A stretch of 64,000 bases of DNA from Turritopsis dohrnii (GCA_027922465.2 BQMF02000267.1:186001-250000); one strand, 5' to 3'; shown: positions 21,600-31,449, counted from the stretch's first letter. Program-made: numbers and translations. The notes: generated by a model from the letters alone, not told the origin.

Positions 21600-22745
21600 T
21601 AAAACAGGAATGTTCGGATTGACAAATGTGAGACCAGATATTTTTTGAATCAAGCTCCACATATTAACACAACCACCACCGATCCCATTCACAATTTTCT
21701 ACATTTTTGTCAACACTTGATGAACTTTGGAGGCAGTAATAACTCCTTTTCGATATTCAAACCAACGCTCATTTGTGCTTTGACCGCATGTTATTTTCTA
21801 AATCGTTTTCAAATTTTCGATTGAAAAATTTATGAATAGTTTTGCAGAAATTGTTCAACAGAGGAAGACATTGAGATTACCTTACTGGTACTAATTTTCG
21901 CGGGTACTAATTTTCGCGCTATTCGCGGTTTTTTCCCAAAACCGCGAATATTTGTACCCGCGAAATTTTTAGGTTTTTGAAAACCGCGAAAATTAATACC
22001 CGCGAATTTTTTCTGGAAAATTGAATTTCTGGCAGTGGCTTCGATTTATTTTGATTAATAGTAAATAGGTATTTACATGGTTTATTTTGGGGAAAACTAA
22101 AGCATATTTAGTCGATTCAACCTTATTTCGTTTCCTTATTCTCGTCAAAAAATTTCCATAATAACGGTAAATCGCGAAAATTAATACCCGCGAAAAATGT
22201 CAAAACTGAAAAATCGCGGGGAAAAAAAATTACCGCGAAAATTAGTACCAGCGAAAATTAGTACCATTAAGGTATATCATCAACACTTGGAATGGTCTTT
22301 GTCTGTGCTTTTTGTATATCAACAACCTCCCTAGCAAAATCAATTTCAGGCTTTGAAAAAGCTGTTTCCAGAGTAGTGCCTTTCAAAACATTGTCAAGTG
22401 TTTCAACCATTTTCACGATGCTCAAAGGTTTTAAACTACTTCTCATTAAAGGTTTATAGTTTTTTTTTGGTGTACTCATCATTTTTTGGGGTTTTTTTTT
22501 CCACATTTTGAAAAATTATCTCTATTCAATTTCATTTACTTGACTTTACAAGGTGTGGCTTCTTTCCTGTTCGCAACATTCACATGATTTTGATGTGCAT
22601 GCAGGATTTATGAGGCCCAAACGCATAGCTGCTTCGATACGAAAAAGAGCTGCAGCAATATGGTTACAGGTTGATCCCATTCCTGCCATACATCTACAGT
22701 GTGTTGCAAGACCTTTCCGTCAGACTGATAATCTTTGAGAAGTTC
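21600..22745 (-). pseudogene. SWIM zinc-finger + YqaJ-type exonuclease gene, split by a MITE
   Basis: Upstream (22,720-22,550) the minus strand encodes HCRCMAGMGSTCNHIAAALF, a SWIM finger (CxCx7CxH), then EAAMRLGLINPACTSKSCEC. The frame 22,506-22,274 gives MVETLDNVLKGTTLETAFSK and breaks at VDDIP where a 395-bp MITE is inserted. After the MITE (21,878-21,600) the frame resumes with KITCGQSTNERWFEYRKGVI-TASKVHQVL, the conserved start of a YqaJ viral-recombinase-like nuclease domain, then NPNIPVLKYERG. At least three in-frame stops are visible. The catalytic part beyond LKYxR is missing, replaced by the piggyBac relic. SWIM-YqaJ genes recur in cnidarian transposons, and YqaJ proteins are the usual partners of ISL2EU transposases, so this may be the partner of the relic at 20,055. 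Confidence 0.75.
21879..22273. mobile_element. GC-rich MULE-type MITE (TACTAATTTTCGCGG repeats)
   Basis: The 395-bp element has inverted ends of about 40 bp: ACCTTACTGGTACTAATTTT on the left, and on the right the reverse complement of ACCTTAATGGTACTAATTTT. The ends consist of TACTAATTTTCGCGGG words, with further ACCGCGAAAATTAATACCCG words inside. It has no open frame. It interrupts the SWIM-YqaJ gene. No clean target duplication was found. The word structure resembles the ends of the MULE at 11,268-14,974. Confidence 0.8.
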
Positions 22746-22859
22746 TGCAGTCAGTTTTCATGAAGCAAAATGGGATACACATTGTTTTTTTAATAAGCAA
22801 CTTCGATTTTAGTCTCAGGGCTGGAGTTGCTAAGCATTTTTTAGAATGCAGGGCTAAAG

Positions 22860-23660
22860 TTGCTTGTAAGGTTGCTTCGTGTGTTTTTATTTTTCATAAA
22901 TTTTGGTTATACAGTATTTTATCAAACATTTGATTCTTCATATCATTATGACTATTTCTATCAAAGAGTAAGAAAAGTGCACGATTTATATTTTGTCAAA
23001 CTCACTGTAGTGCGCCTTTTTCCGACTTACTGTGACTTACCAGAAACATCCATAAACAACTGTTCATTTTTTGTGTAAAAAACGTCAAATAAGAAGTTGG
23101 CTGCAGAGGACGGAGTGTTCTTGGTACTCAAAATACTGAGCTCATTTTGGTTCACATAAACATTATAGCCAGCAACTAGTTCTTCGATCTGAAACAAAAT
23201 CAACAAAATTCATTGTAAAATTTAAAACCTTCAACATTTAATGGTATCCTTTGTGTTTGATTTTAAGACATTACATATTGCAAAATCACAAATGTATTTT
23301 ACATTTCATATCCTAAATTTACCTTGTATTTTAACGCAACATTCTTTGGAAGGGTACCTTAGCGTGGAGTTTGGTCATCCAAAGAAATATGATAGTTAAA
23401 TGCTGGGTTTATATCTGAAGAAAAGTCACAATTTCTAATCTTATAAAAGAAAACAATAATACATAGCATAACAGCCTCTTGACTAACCATCTGTTGATCT
23501 CTTTCTACTAAAATTGCACACTAAATAGTGAGACTCCAAAAACTGCCATATGTTAATGGGATTCATTTCTGAACTGTTAAATACTGCCTTTTTGAGGATT
23601 TACCATAATCAAAATTTCAATTTATCTTCGAAAAAAAAAAAACATTTTTGAAAAGATACT
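22860..23660. other. No gene recognised
   Basis: AT-rich sequence with no convincing coding region. A poly(A) run lies at about 23,629-23,642. Confidence 0.45.
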
Positions 23661-23663
23661 TTC

Positions 23664-24480
23664 ACAAGGACTTACCAACATAATTCCCTGCATCAGTTAT
23701 GCTTTGAAGCCTTTTTACTTCAGCAGCTTAACTTCGGACTTCCTCATTTTTGGCCATAATGATGTTCCCTTTTTCCTCACAACCTTCACAGACCCGATTC
23801 ACTTTGTACCTCCCAGTTGCAGCACGATGGCCCTCACTAGGGGCTTGACAGAAGATTTAACTGTTTAAGTGTGAAGTCAGCCTCATCTCGATTTTCTGTA
23901 ACAAGTGATGTTGCATTTGGTGAACCACCTGGCAAAGAATATAGTGTAAGACTACTTTGATCATTTGTGAGTAATGGAGATGGAACCATTAAAAAACATG
24001 ACCTTGGGACTTTGCGCCCTTTCTTTGGGTGACCCTAGAATTTTTCTCCACTGAAATTGACGTTTTCAATAATTGTTCTTTAGATGATGAATAACTTTTC
24101 AAATATGAATTTGATGCAATTTTTGCAACATCACCCAAAAGAGAGTTTTCAAAATCTGATTCACAATTGTGTGATGATACAGGAGAGAATCTTGGTGAGC
24201 TAGTCGTCATCTACTCTAAAAACATGTTTTCTTGTCTTGCATAATTCTTCCTTTTGTTGTTTCAAAGCCTCTTTCTCTTTTGTCTTTTCTTTCGATAGTT
24301 TCTCATTTTTATTTTGTTTTTTCGCTGTATTTCCCATAGGTGTTATCCCTTTTTTCAACTCATTCACTAATGCTTCAGTTTCTATACCTGCTTATAAGAA
24401 ATCTGTGCCAAAAACTTTTTTTCCGTACCCGTTTCCCCTCTCCTCCAGTATTGTTGAAAACATTAGTCGGAGGACTTAAA
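23664..24480 (-). pseudogene. Unrecognised transposon-type gene remnant
   Basis: Several minus-strand pieces look translated but are broken. Near 24,400-24,225 there is a lysine/glutamate-rich stretch (ELKKGITPMGNTAKKQ..., then EKTKEKEALKQQKEELC), probably coiled-coil. At 24,210-23,989 comes a serine-rich frame (TTSSPRFSPVSSHNCESDFE). At 23,860-23,700 there is a Cys-containing segment FCQAPSEGHRAATGRYKV and VCEGCEEKGNIIMAKNEEV, followed by a stop. They may be parts of one gene in order, but frames and splice sites do not join convincingly. Confidence 0.35.
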
Positions 24481-24732
24481 GGCCATTTTCCACTAAGCGG
24501 AATTGACCGCGCGATGTCGCACGGACAGCATTTGCTCATGCGCTCTTCTGAGATGTCATGATTTTCAGGCGGACATCCAGCGATGTGCAGTGCGCATTTG
24601 AAGTTGAAGTTCTTCCAACTTCATTTGAGCGGTTTGGAATGCTGACCAATAATATTGTCGGAATTTTGCTGACAAATGCGGATTTGTATAAGTAAACATG
24701 GCATAGACGTGTGGAAGAAGAACATGGCGAAC

Positions 24733-26027
24733 TACAACAACTTAGCTTCCCTCGTTTCCTTGGCCTCCAATCCAGAGATCATGAATACTTTAAAAATGAT
24801 ACAATCACAAAATTCAAAAAGAATAGAAGTATTATATTTTCGGTTTACATTTTAAAGTTATCTTAAGATGTAAAGGAGTTTTCTGTATTTTACATTTAGT
24901 TAGCGACAACAAATATGCTTACTTTAATAGATTACAGATTCAGAGCAGCATGTTAGTGAACAGACTTCGCTACAACAACCCTGGTTGCTGGGACTACATC
25001 AGTTTCAACATCTGATCCAGCAACAGAGTAGGTATAGATAAAAATGCTATATGTTTTATATTTTTAATGTTATATGTGTTGTGAGAAATGTCTCAGCAGA
25101 AATGTTTGGCGCCGTAGTATAGTGGTTATCACTCTCGTATTTCATGCGGGAGATCGGGGTTCAATTCTCCTTGGCGACGATTCACCATGCGCGAGTGGAT
25201 GTACCATTGCGCCGGGTCGACCCATACCATGTGAGGGAAATTGGGTAGATGATACATCGGGTGTTGCAGGAGGTCAACCAGAAGAGCACAGGCCCTTGAT
25301 AGGGTTTGTGTCACTCATGAGAGTGTCAAATACTTCGGAGCCTCCAACCTAAGCTGTGGCCCCTCCTGGAAAGCAGATGCAGTAGCAACTGAGTGAGGCT
25401 GGCCACGTAAAACAATACCAAAGAAGAAGAAAGAATTAAGTCTTCTGTTTGGTTTTGAAGGTATCCTGTACTTTATTTATAATTGTTCCGATAATTTAAA
25501 AAAATTATTAGCATTAGAGTTAGCATTATTTTGAATTTTCTTATCATAGTTTAGTTGAAAGTTTAAAGAAACAGCTGAAATATCTAAAAGATAATTTGAA
25601 AAGGTGCCTAGATAAAAGAAATCGTATGAGTAAATCAAGTACTGCTGCTCATACATTACCAACCTGTGATTATTTTGAGGCAATGCATTTTCTACACGAT
25701 AAAACGTCAATTCTAGCAACAGAATCAAACATAGCTCCTGTTGCTGTTGAAATTGAAGATGTGGAAGAACAGTCTCCAAAAATTACTCGAACGCCTTCCT
25801 TAGGAAAACGTAAACACCCTACTGATAATGTGAGTGAAAAGTTGATGACTGAGTTAGAAAGAATAAATAATGATATCAGAAAGACTGATGAAATTGTTGA
25901 TTCAGAGGCTGTTCTTTATGCTCGAAGTCCGGTACCACAATTCGAATAGTTGCCGCCGAAAATATTAAGGATGTTGAAGAGGGAATTGTCTGATATTCTA
26001 TATAAACTACAATATGATGAAGATTGA
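24733..26027 (+). pseudogene. Three-exon gene with BESS/Myb-like tail (Harbinger-accessory type)
   Basis: Exon 1 begins at ATG 24,733 (ANYNNLASLVSLASNPEIMN). Exon 2 (about 24,938-25,031) encodes SEQHVSEQTSLQQPWLLGLH and ends at AG/GTATAG with two bases left over. Exon 3 (25,550-26,027) starts after TATCATAG with the one base needed to complete a serine codon, then LVESLKKQLKYLKDNLKRC. The end reads DEIVDSEAVLYARSPVPQFE, a TAG, then LPPKILRMLKRELSDILYKL and a TGA. That tail has the D..(F)..SV..QL..L.P.......I..IL...Q pattern of BESS-like C-termini found in MADF/Myb-type proteins of Harbinger transposons. The exon 1-2 junction is unresolved and no MADF/Myb domain is visible between them. With the in-frame TAG it is probably decayed. 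Confidence 0.45.
25108..25437 (+). mobile_element. tRNA-derived SINE
   Basis: The 5' end (25,108-25,179) folds like a tRNA. The acceptor GGCGCCG pairs imperfectly with TGGCGAC, the A box is TAGTATAGTGGTTATCAC, the anticodon arm CTCGT-ATTTCAT-GCGGG has anticodon TTC, and the T arm has GGGGTTCAATTCTCC (B box). The overall arrangement is closest to tRNA-Asp/Glu types. A non-tRNA body of about 230 bp follows, ending GCCACGTAAAACAATACCAA and an (AAG)n tail. This combination is a SINE, not a functional tRNA gene. It lies in the second intron of the gene at 24,733-26,027. Target duplications not identified. Confidence 0.8.
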
Positions 26028-26081
26028 TGTAAAGTTTCGAGTGTATTTCATCACTATCAGTTGAACAATTCAGAATTAACA

Positions 26082-26131
26082 TTAACATTCATTTTTTGGT
26101 CGTATTATTTGATCAGTGTATACGTTAACCT
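26082..26131 (-). pseudogene. C-terminal end of the OB-fold ORF, cut off by the transposon
   Basis: Reading from the 5-bp duplication AGGTT on the minus strand gives VNVYTDQIIRPKNEC and a TAA at 26,082-26,084, in the same frame as the ORF that stops at the other end of the element (ADHE|V). See 30,758-31,246. Confidence 0.7.
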
Positions 26132-26325
26132 TGTTGTGCCGCATTTTGTAATAAAAGCTGGTTTTGTAATACCTGCCGCGTTTTGTAATAAAAACGGCTG
26201 GTTTTGTAATAACTGCCTAGTTTTGTAATAAAAACGGCTGGTTTTGTAATAACACACCCGACGCGTTTTGTAATAAAAAGTTGCCTCGTTTTGTAATAAA
26301 AAAAAGCTGCCGCGTTTTGTAATAA
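26132..26325 (+). repeat. Left terminal inverted repeat of the Ginger-like element
   Basis: It contains nine copies of TTTTGTAATAA with spacers such as GCCGCG, GCTGG and ACACACCCGACGCG. It matches the right repeat in reverse orientation with very few differences (for example GCATTTTG on the left versus GCGTTTTG on the right in the outermost module). Confidence 0.95.
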
Positions 26326-27177
26326 GACTCAAGCTCATTTTGTAATAATAAAGATTTTTTGTAAGAAACATATTTTGGAGCTGTTGTCATTTTAGAAGAT
26401 TTTTGAGCATGCTCAGTACAAAAATTGCGACTTTGAATAGTTTTAGCTTGTAGTATTCGACATCAAGAGTTTATAAAGCTGATCGTGTCGTAGCCAATGA
26501 AAACATTATAATTTCGATTCTCCAGATAGACAAAAACTTAAGTGACACTTTTTACCCGTTTGTCTTTGATGGTGTCTTAGAAGATGTTCTAATGCTTCCA
26601 ACTGACCTTTTCTTGGCTTTTCTACTAGAAGTAGCTGCTAAAACACTAGACTAGCTTGCTAGTCGTTTTCGTTTGCAAAATATTCAGGCTAAATGCCGTG
26701 AAATATTCCCGGCCGTATAGCGGAGAAAACGACTAGGACCAAAGTGACATAAAAACATTTCGTTCAGTCCGGCAGATAATATAGCGAGGACATATAACGA
26801 TAAGGAACGACTGTTTTCATTGAAAAAAATTAATAAAAACGAATTAGTGGAAAATGCTAAAAGTAAAATAGTAAGATCAAATAACAGAAAAAACAACATT
26901 TTAATTCGAACACGTCAAAAGTAACTAAGGGACTAGGAAAGTCTAAAGACTTTAGACTATAGAAATTTCTTGTCGGTCGTTTGGTTCTATTAATATAAAT
27001 GCAACTTCACCTGTCGGCGCAGTCACATCAGCTGGCCCCCTTATTTTCAGTGGTAACATTTTGCGAAACTGGAATGTTAAAGCAAGACAAATAATTCAAC
27101 ACTTCCTTCGAATTAACTGAATGTAAAATTGCAACAAATGGCCTTGAAGGGTATGGTTTTAATGGGCATATATATAG

Positions 27178-27388
27178 ACCTTTCCCGAATTTCTGTTTAA
27201 ACACCGTGTTTCGACCTAGTTAGTACATCCAACCTCGTTTTAATGCATTTCATTGTTTTATCAATTGTTTGACTTAATTACATAGTAATTATCCTATTTT
27301 ATAAAAACTCCCTATAGAATGATTAACAACAATTTTCATTTTAAAAACGAGGTTGGATGTACTATATAGGTTAAAACACGGGAAAGGT
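27178..27388. mobile_element. Small MITE, ACCTTTCCCG family, inside the Ginger-like element
   Basis: The 211-bp foldback starts ACCTTTCCCGAATTTC and ends with the reverse complement of ACCTTTCCCGTGTTTTAACC. The inner arms share AGTACATCCAACCTCGTTTT. It has no coding capacity. A second member is at 40,934-41,164. It lies downstream of the transposase gene and does not interrupt it. Confidence 0.8.
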
Positions 27389-27509
27389 GAATTGTCATAA
27401 CATATTAATTATATCTGTTAATCTTCAAAAATATTTAAAATGTTGATGTAACCAAAAACTAAAACACCTCAAAAAAAATACCAACGAAATACTAACAAAT
27501 ATTGCAAAG

Positions 27510-30125
27510 TTATTTTTTTTTCCAAAATATGTTCTTGATAATAAACCAACCATGTGCTTCCGCAAGGAGTACAATCCAAGCAAAACACCATCGGGCACTA
27601 TCGATTATCTTTTTAACTTCACGAATTAGGCCACTATGGATACCGAACTTTTGTCGCAACCGTTTAACACTGACACAAAACTCACCAGGGGTATGCTCTG
27701 GAAGCAAACTTTCGTCATTTATATACATCCTCGGTAGTAGTCCTACAGCCTTGTTCGTTATTTTGCCCAATCTCGGAATTGCGGAGATTGCATTATGAAA
27801 ATTCCAGCAAACATGATTTGGAAATGTATATTCCGATTCTGATAGTAAAATCAAAAAGATTTTCTCCAGGATCTCTAACGGCAGTAACTCAAGATAATTG
27901 TTCGGTAAGCTATGTTCATCCTTTCTTGCATCTGACCGTAAATTTTCCATTTCGATATCCTCCTCGTTTATATCACTTTCTTCTATCTGAACATTTCCAT
28001 TTAAAACCACATAGTGAAACCCTTGTCCTTCAGCAAAATGTCCGAGAGTTGCTCGGAAAAATGGTTCAGAGTTTTGTGAAGTGACTCTAGCAAATGCCTG
28101 TTCTCCAAGGGTAGAAACGATGTCGATTTCTATGTTGAGTAAGTCAGAAACAGCACGCAGGGTTATCTCGTCACCATATGTCCCATCTCTAGACATTATG
28201 TTTAAATACTCCTCCCATGACATATCTACAAGAAATTGCTGAATGGGATAACCATCTGGTAATTGGTCGTGCTCTCTTAGATAGGTAATAACATCACTTC
28301 GAAGTGTTTCAGCTGATCTATAAATGTTAACTTGAGACAACGCAAAAGCTAGGGCAGAAAACTGACAATTACCATCACCGGGTGGATCGAATATAAGGTC
28401 GTATCCTTGGTCAGTTATACTTTGCAGTCGGTCGTTGTGTGTCAAAGGGATAAATAGTGGATGAGGTTTTTTGTTTTTGAGTTTGGCTTTTAAATTTGAG
28501 GTATGTAGAGGTTTAACAGAATCAGCTAAATTTTCTAAACGAACTGATTTGAGCACAACAGATTCTGGTTTATCCAGCTTCACGTCGTAGGTAACACCGT
28601 CTTTATTTCTTTTCAAAATCTTTCCAGGTTTTACAGCGTACCTTGTAGATTTTTTGGATTTCTTATTTTTGTCGTTTTTGCATCGCACAAAGACATTTTC
28701 GCCGTTTTCATAAATTTTGAAGATATGTTTCCTTGCATGGTAATTTTGCATTCGTTTGTCCATGCGGTCAGACGCACTTTTTGCACTTTTTCGCCAGGAC
28801 TTTGCTTGCAAAGAGTTAGTTTGGAAATCTTTTTCTTTAGGCAATAGGGTCTTACGAATACTTATGGTATTGTCATGGTCTATTCCAGCGTTTGCAAGCT
28901 CGTTTGACTTTCGCCCAAAATAAATTTCAAAAGGGCTTTTCCAACCTAACTCCTCTCTCTTTTCATTATTCAAACACTTAGCATAGTTTGACATTTCCTT
29001 TGCCCAATTTACTCCCCGATTTTGCCTTTTTATCATGTCGTAATGAATCTTCCTTCTTAATACCCGGTGGGAGCGTTCTACCTTCCCTTGAGCCTGCGGA
29101 TGGTATGGACGACACCGAACCATTTTGATCTTGTTAGATTCGCAAAATTTTTTGACGTGTTTTTTGAATTCGGCCCCGTTGTCACTTTGAAGGCGTACAG
29201 GATAACCGTGAATAGCATAAATTTCTTTAAGTTTTTTTTTAATCCCAACACTGTGCTTGCTTTGAAGGGGGCATAACCAATGAAATCTTGAGAAAACGTC
29301 CATCAAAGACAAAATATATTTGTAAGTTTTGCCTTCATAGTTTACAGAAGTACTCTGCATGTCCACTAGATCGATTTGGTGTTGATCTTGTACCCTTTTC
29401 ACCCTCACAGGGTGGGGTATGGCCTTATTTGTAAACTTGACACTGAATTTGCGTAAGTTTTTATCCTGTGAGATTGCTCTATTAACTTCCCTTTGGCTTA
29501 AGCCGGCATACGCATCCTTTCCTCTCATGTAAATCTTTTTATACCCTCCTGATTTGTTGTTGTCGAACGTTTTTTTCACAATTTCTTTTAAGGTACCTCT
29601 TCTCACCACCTTAAATATATATCAAAAGATCAAAATATATAGATCAAAACATTCATCAAAATCCCGCTTATACTACAGTGTGTATCGAAAAAATGTCCGG
29701 ACCATAATTGGAAAGTTTAATTATGCAATATTAACACTCAATCCTGATTGGTTATAAAATGTGAAGAAGTTGCTTATTGGTTAAAAAAATAAACCTACCC
29801 CACGTGGGAACTCAAACCAAGCTACCTTTTTCTGGTTCTTTAAAAAACAGTTTTAAAGTTATATACATACCTTCTTTCCATCGTAGTGAAGTATATCGCC
29901 ATTACTGGTAAACTTTCCCTTGGCGCGCCAAAATTTGACAATGGCACTTTTCTGAACTTGATTTCTCTCTTTCACTGGAACTGAAAACGTTCCCTTTGCC
30001 AATTTAAGCAAAATTTCGTATTCTTCATCTCCTACTGTGTGGATGCCATAAATACAACGAATATCAACAAGAAATATGAACAATAATACGAACAAAATAA
30101 TCTTGAAATTTGTAACTTTCAACAT
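27510..30125 (-). CDS. Ginger-like transposase: integrase + OTU protease + F-box
   Basis: Exon 1 (30,125-29,871) ends DGKK at the donor AAG/GTATGT. Exon 2 (29,609-27,510) starts after ATTTAAG in phase 0 and is uninterrupted for 699 codons, giving about 784 residues. Exon 2 domains: integrase core with catalytic D80 (HQIDLVDM), D143 (QSDNGAEF) and E178 (GKVERSHR), spaced as in retroviral-type DDE enzymes; a GPY/F-like segment around 325-347 (AVKPGKIL...YDVKLD); OTU protease with D412-G-N-C415 and H532 (FHYVVLNG); an F-box-like helix (LELLPLEILEKIF, about 573-610); and a C-terminal ARWCFAWIVLLAEAHGWFII segment. Integrase would cut and join element ends. The OTU domain would cleave ubiquitin. 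The F-box could bind SKP1. Exon 1 opens with a very hydrophobic stretch (residues 7-27) that is odd for a nuclear enzyme, so the true start may be elsewhere. All motifs look intact. Confidence 0.85.
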
Positions 30126-30563
30126 AATCGTTGTCTGATTTTTCTTAAAACGCTTTATTCTATTCTATCAATTCTATCAATTCTATCAAAATCCACACTA
30201 CTTACTACAAACTTGAAAATTTTGTGTAAAAGAAAAACGTTCGAAATTCGATTTCATGAATGTCGATTTCTTATTATGAATGTCGATTTCTTATTATGTT
30301 TTCTTTTAAACTGGAATTTTCATAGAACAAAGAAATCCGATATCTTATCTGACGAAAGTATGATTTAGCGTGTTGATTCGAAAACTCAATAAAAACCTTG
30401 TTGTTATCCAAAGTGTTCTGAGCATATCCTTATCTTTCAACCTCGTGTTCGTATAAAATTGTTCTTATGAAAATGAAAGATTTCTGTCTTTTGCCAAGTT
30501 AAAATAAAAAATGATTTATAAAATATTGTAAAAATGCAATTATTACAAAAACTATTCAATATG

Positions 30564-30757
30564 TTATTACAAAACGCGGCAGCTTTTTTTTATTACAAAA
30601 CGAGGCAACTTTTTATTACAAAACGCGTCGGGTGTGTTATTACAAAACCAGCCGTTTTTATTACAAAACTAGGCAGTTATTACAAAACCAGCCGTTTTTA
30701 TTACAAAACGCGGCAGGTATTACAAAACCAGCTTTTATTACAAAACGCGGCACAACA
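30564..30757 (-). repeat. Right terminal inverted repeat of the Ginger-like element
   Basis: Reverse complement of 26,132-26,325. The TTATTACAAAA modules are in the same order and with the same spacers, and the repeat ends GCGGCACAACA before the AACCT duplication. Confidence 0.95.
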
Positions 30758-31246
30758 AACCTCATGGTCGGCAAAGATCAACTTGAAATTTCGAACAGCA
30801 GTAAGTGCAGAGTATCGGAAACTTGTATGACAACTACTCCATTTGTAAAAATTTGTTTGATTAACAGGATTTGCAACTTTACCACACTTACAACGCAGCT
30901 GGATAGCATCGGAATTGCACCCAATGACCGGAAACTGGATACTAGTGTACAGTTGGAAATGCGGTTTCTTTTTTCCCAATTTCACTGCTGCTGGTTTGAA
31001 CACAGTCGATGAAACTGAATTCAATACTAATACTTTGTTTCCATTAATTTCCACTTCACGAATGAGAATAATGATCACATCATAAGCCCCACTTGATTTA
31101 ACTACATCTATGGATTCGCCCCAGAGAATCAACGTCATCAAAGCTGTACTGTCATTGAAATAAACTTCTTTCTTGCTCGATGAAAATAAATGCATTGATG
31201 CAGCGTAACAGTTGTCGACAGATATGTAACCAGTCACAGACACCAT
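30758..31246 (-). pseudogene. OB-fold (RPA-like) single-strand DNA-binding type ORF, interrupted
   Basis: The minus-strand frame starts MVSVTGYISVDNCYAASMHL and continues with ALMTLILWGESIDVV and NGNKVLVLNSVSST. The FNDSTAxxTLxLWG...NGxKxLxLxSxS pattern resembles the OB-fold repeats of RPA70 and its transposon-borne relatives. A C-terminal CKCGKVANPVNQTNFYKWSSC could bind zinc. The frame reaches ADHE and runs into the Ginger-like repeat. Beyond the element it continues for 15 residues to a stop. Upstream (31,450-31,260) there are coding-like pieces in other frames (EDWLTAKGYLRDELADDSSD; FVEESIDELLTNEKG), so the 5' part is already broken or spliced. Confidence 0.6.
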
Positions 31247-31449
31247 CTGCCTATCATACCCTTTTCATTCGTTAAAAGCTCGTCAATGCTTTCTTCGACA
31301 AACGTTCTGTGCCTTAAGCTGGAAGCGTTGGCTTAATCGCTTTCGCTAACTGTTTTTCGTCGCTGGAATCGTCAGCTAGTTCGTCTCTTAAATATCCTTT
31401 GGCAGTCAGCCAATCTTCCCTGTCAAGACTAATTATACTAATTATGGGA

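Larger units (their letters stand above)
26132..30757 (-). mobile_element. Ginger-like DNA transposon with integrase-OTU-F-box protein
   Basis: The element is 4,626 bp long. It begins TGTTGTGCCGC and ends GCGGCACAACA, flanked on both sides by the 5-bp duplication AACCT (26,127-26,131; 30,758-30,762). The inverted repeats are about 194 bp (26,132-26,325; 30,564-30,757) and nearly identical. Each is built of nine TTTTGTAATAA modules separated by short variable spacers. Inside is one spliced minus-strand gene. The TG...CA termini and short target duplication fit integrase-type transposition. Ginger1 elements are described with 40-270-bp inverted repeats and OTU or Ulp1 C-terminal domains but with CCGG/CCGT 4-bp duplications, so the 5-bp AACCT duplication and the extra F-box set this family apart. 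The near identity of the ends suggests recent activity. Confidence 0.9.

Noticed and set aside
25108..25179. Functional tRNA-Glu gene
   Set aside because: Acceptor and T stems have mismatches and the sequence continues into a SINE body with an (AAG)n tail.
25074..25352. Open frame of 92 codons over the SINE
   Set aside because: It is a chance frame through a tRNA-derived SINE.
26105..26371. Repetitive minus-strand frame (YYKT repeats), and its counterpart at 30,534-31,012
   Set aside because: Translation of the TTTTGTAATAA terminal-repeat modules, not a protein.
26132..30757. Retrovirus, LTR retrotransposon or Polinton
   Set aside because: The terminal repeats are inverted rather than direct. 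No reverse transcriptase, gag, polymerase B, ATPase or capsid genes are present, and the 5-bp duplication fits a cut-and-paste element.
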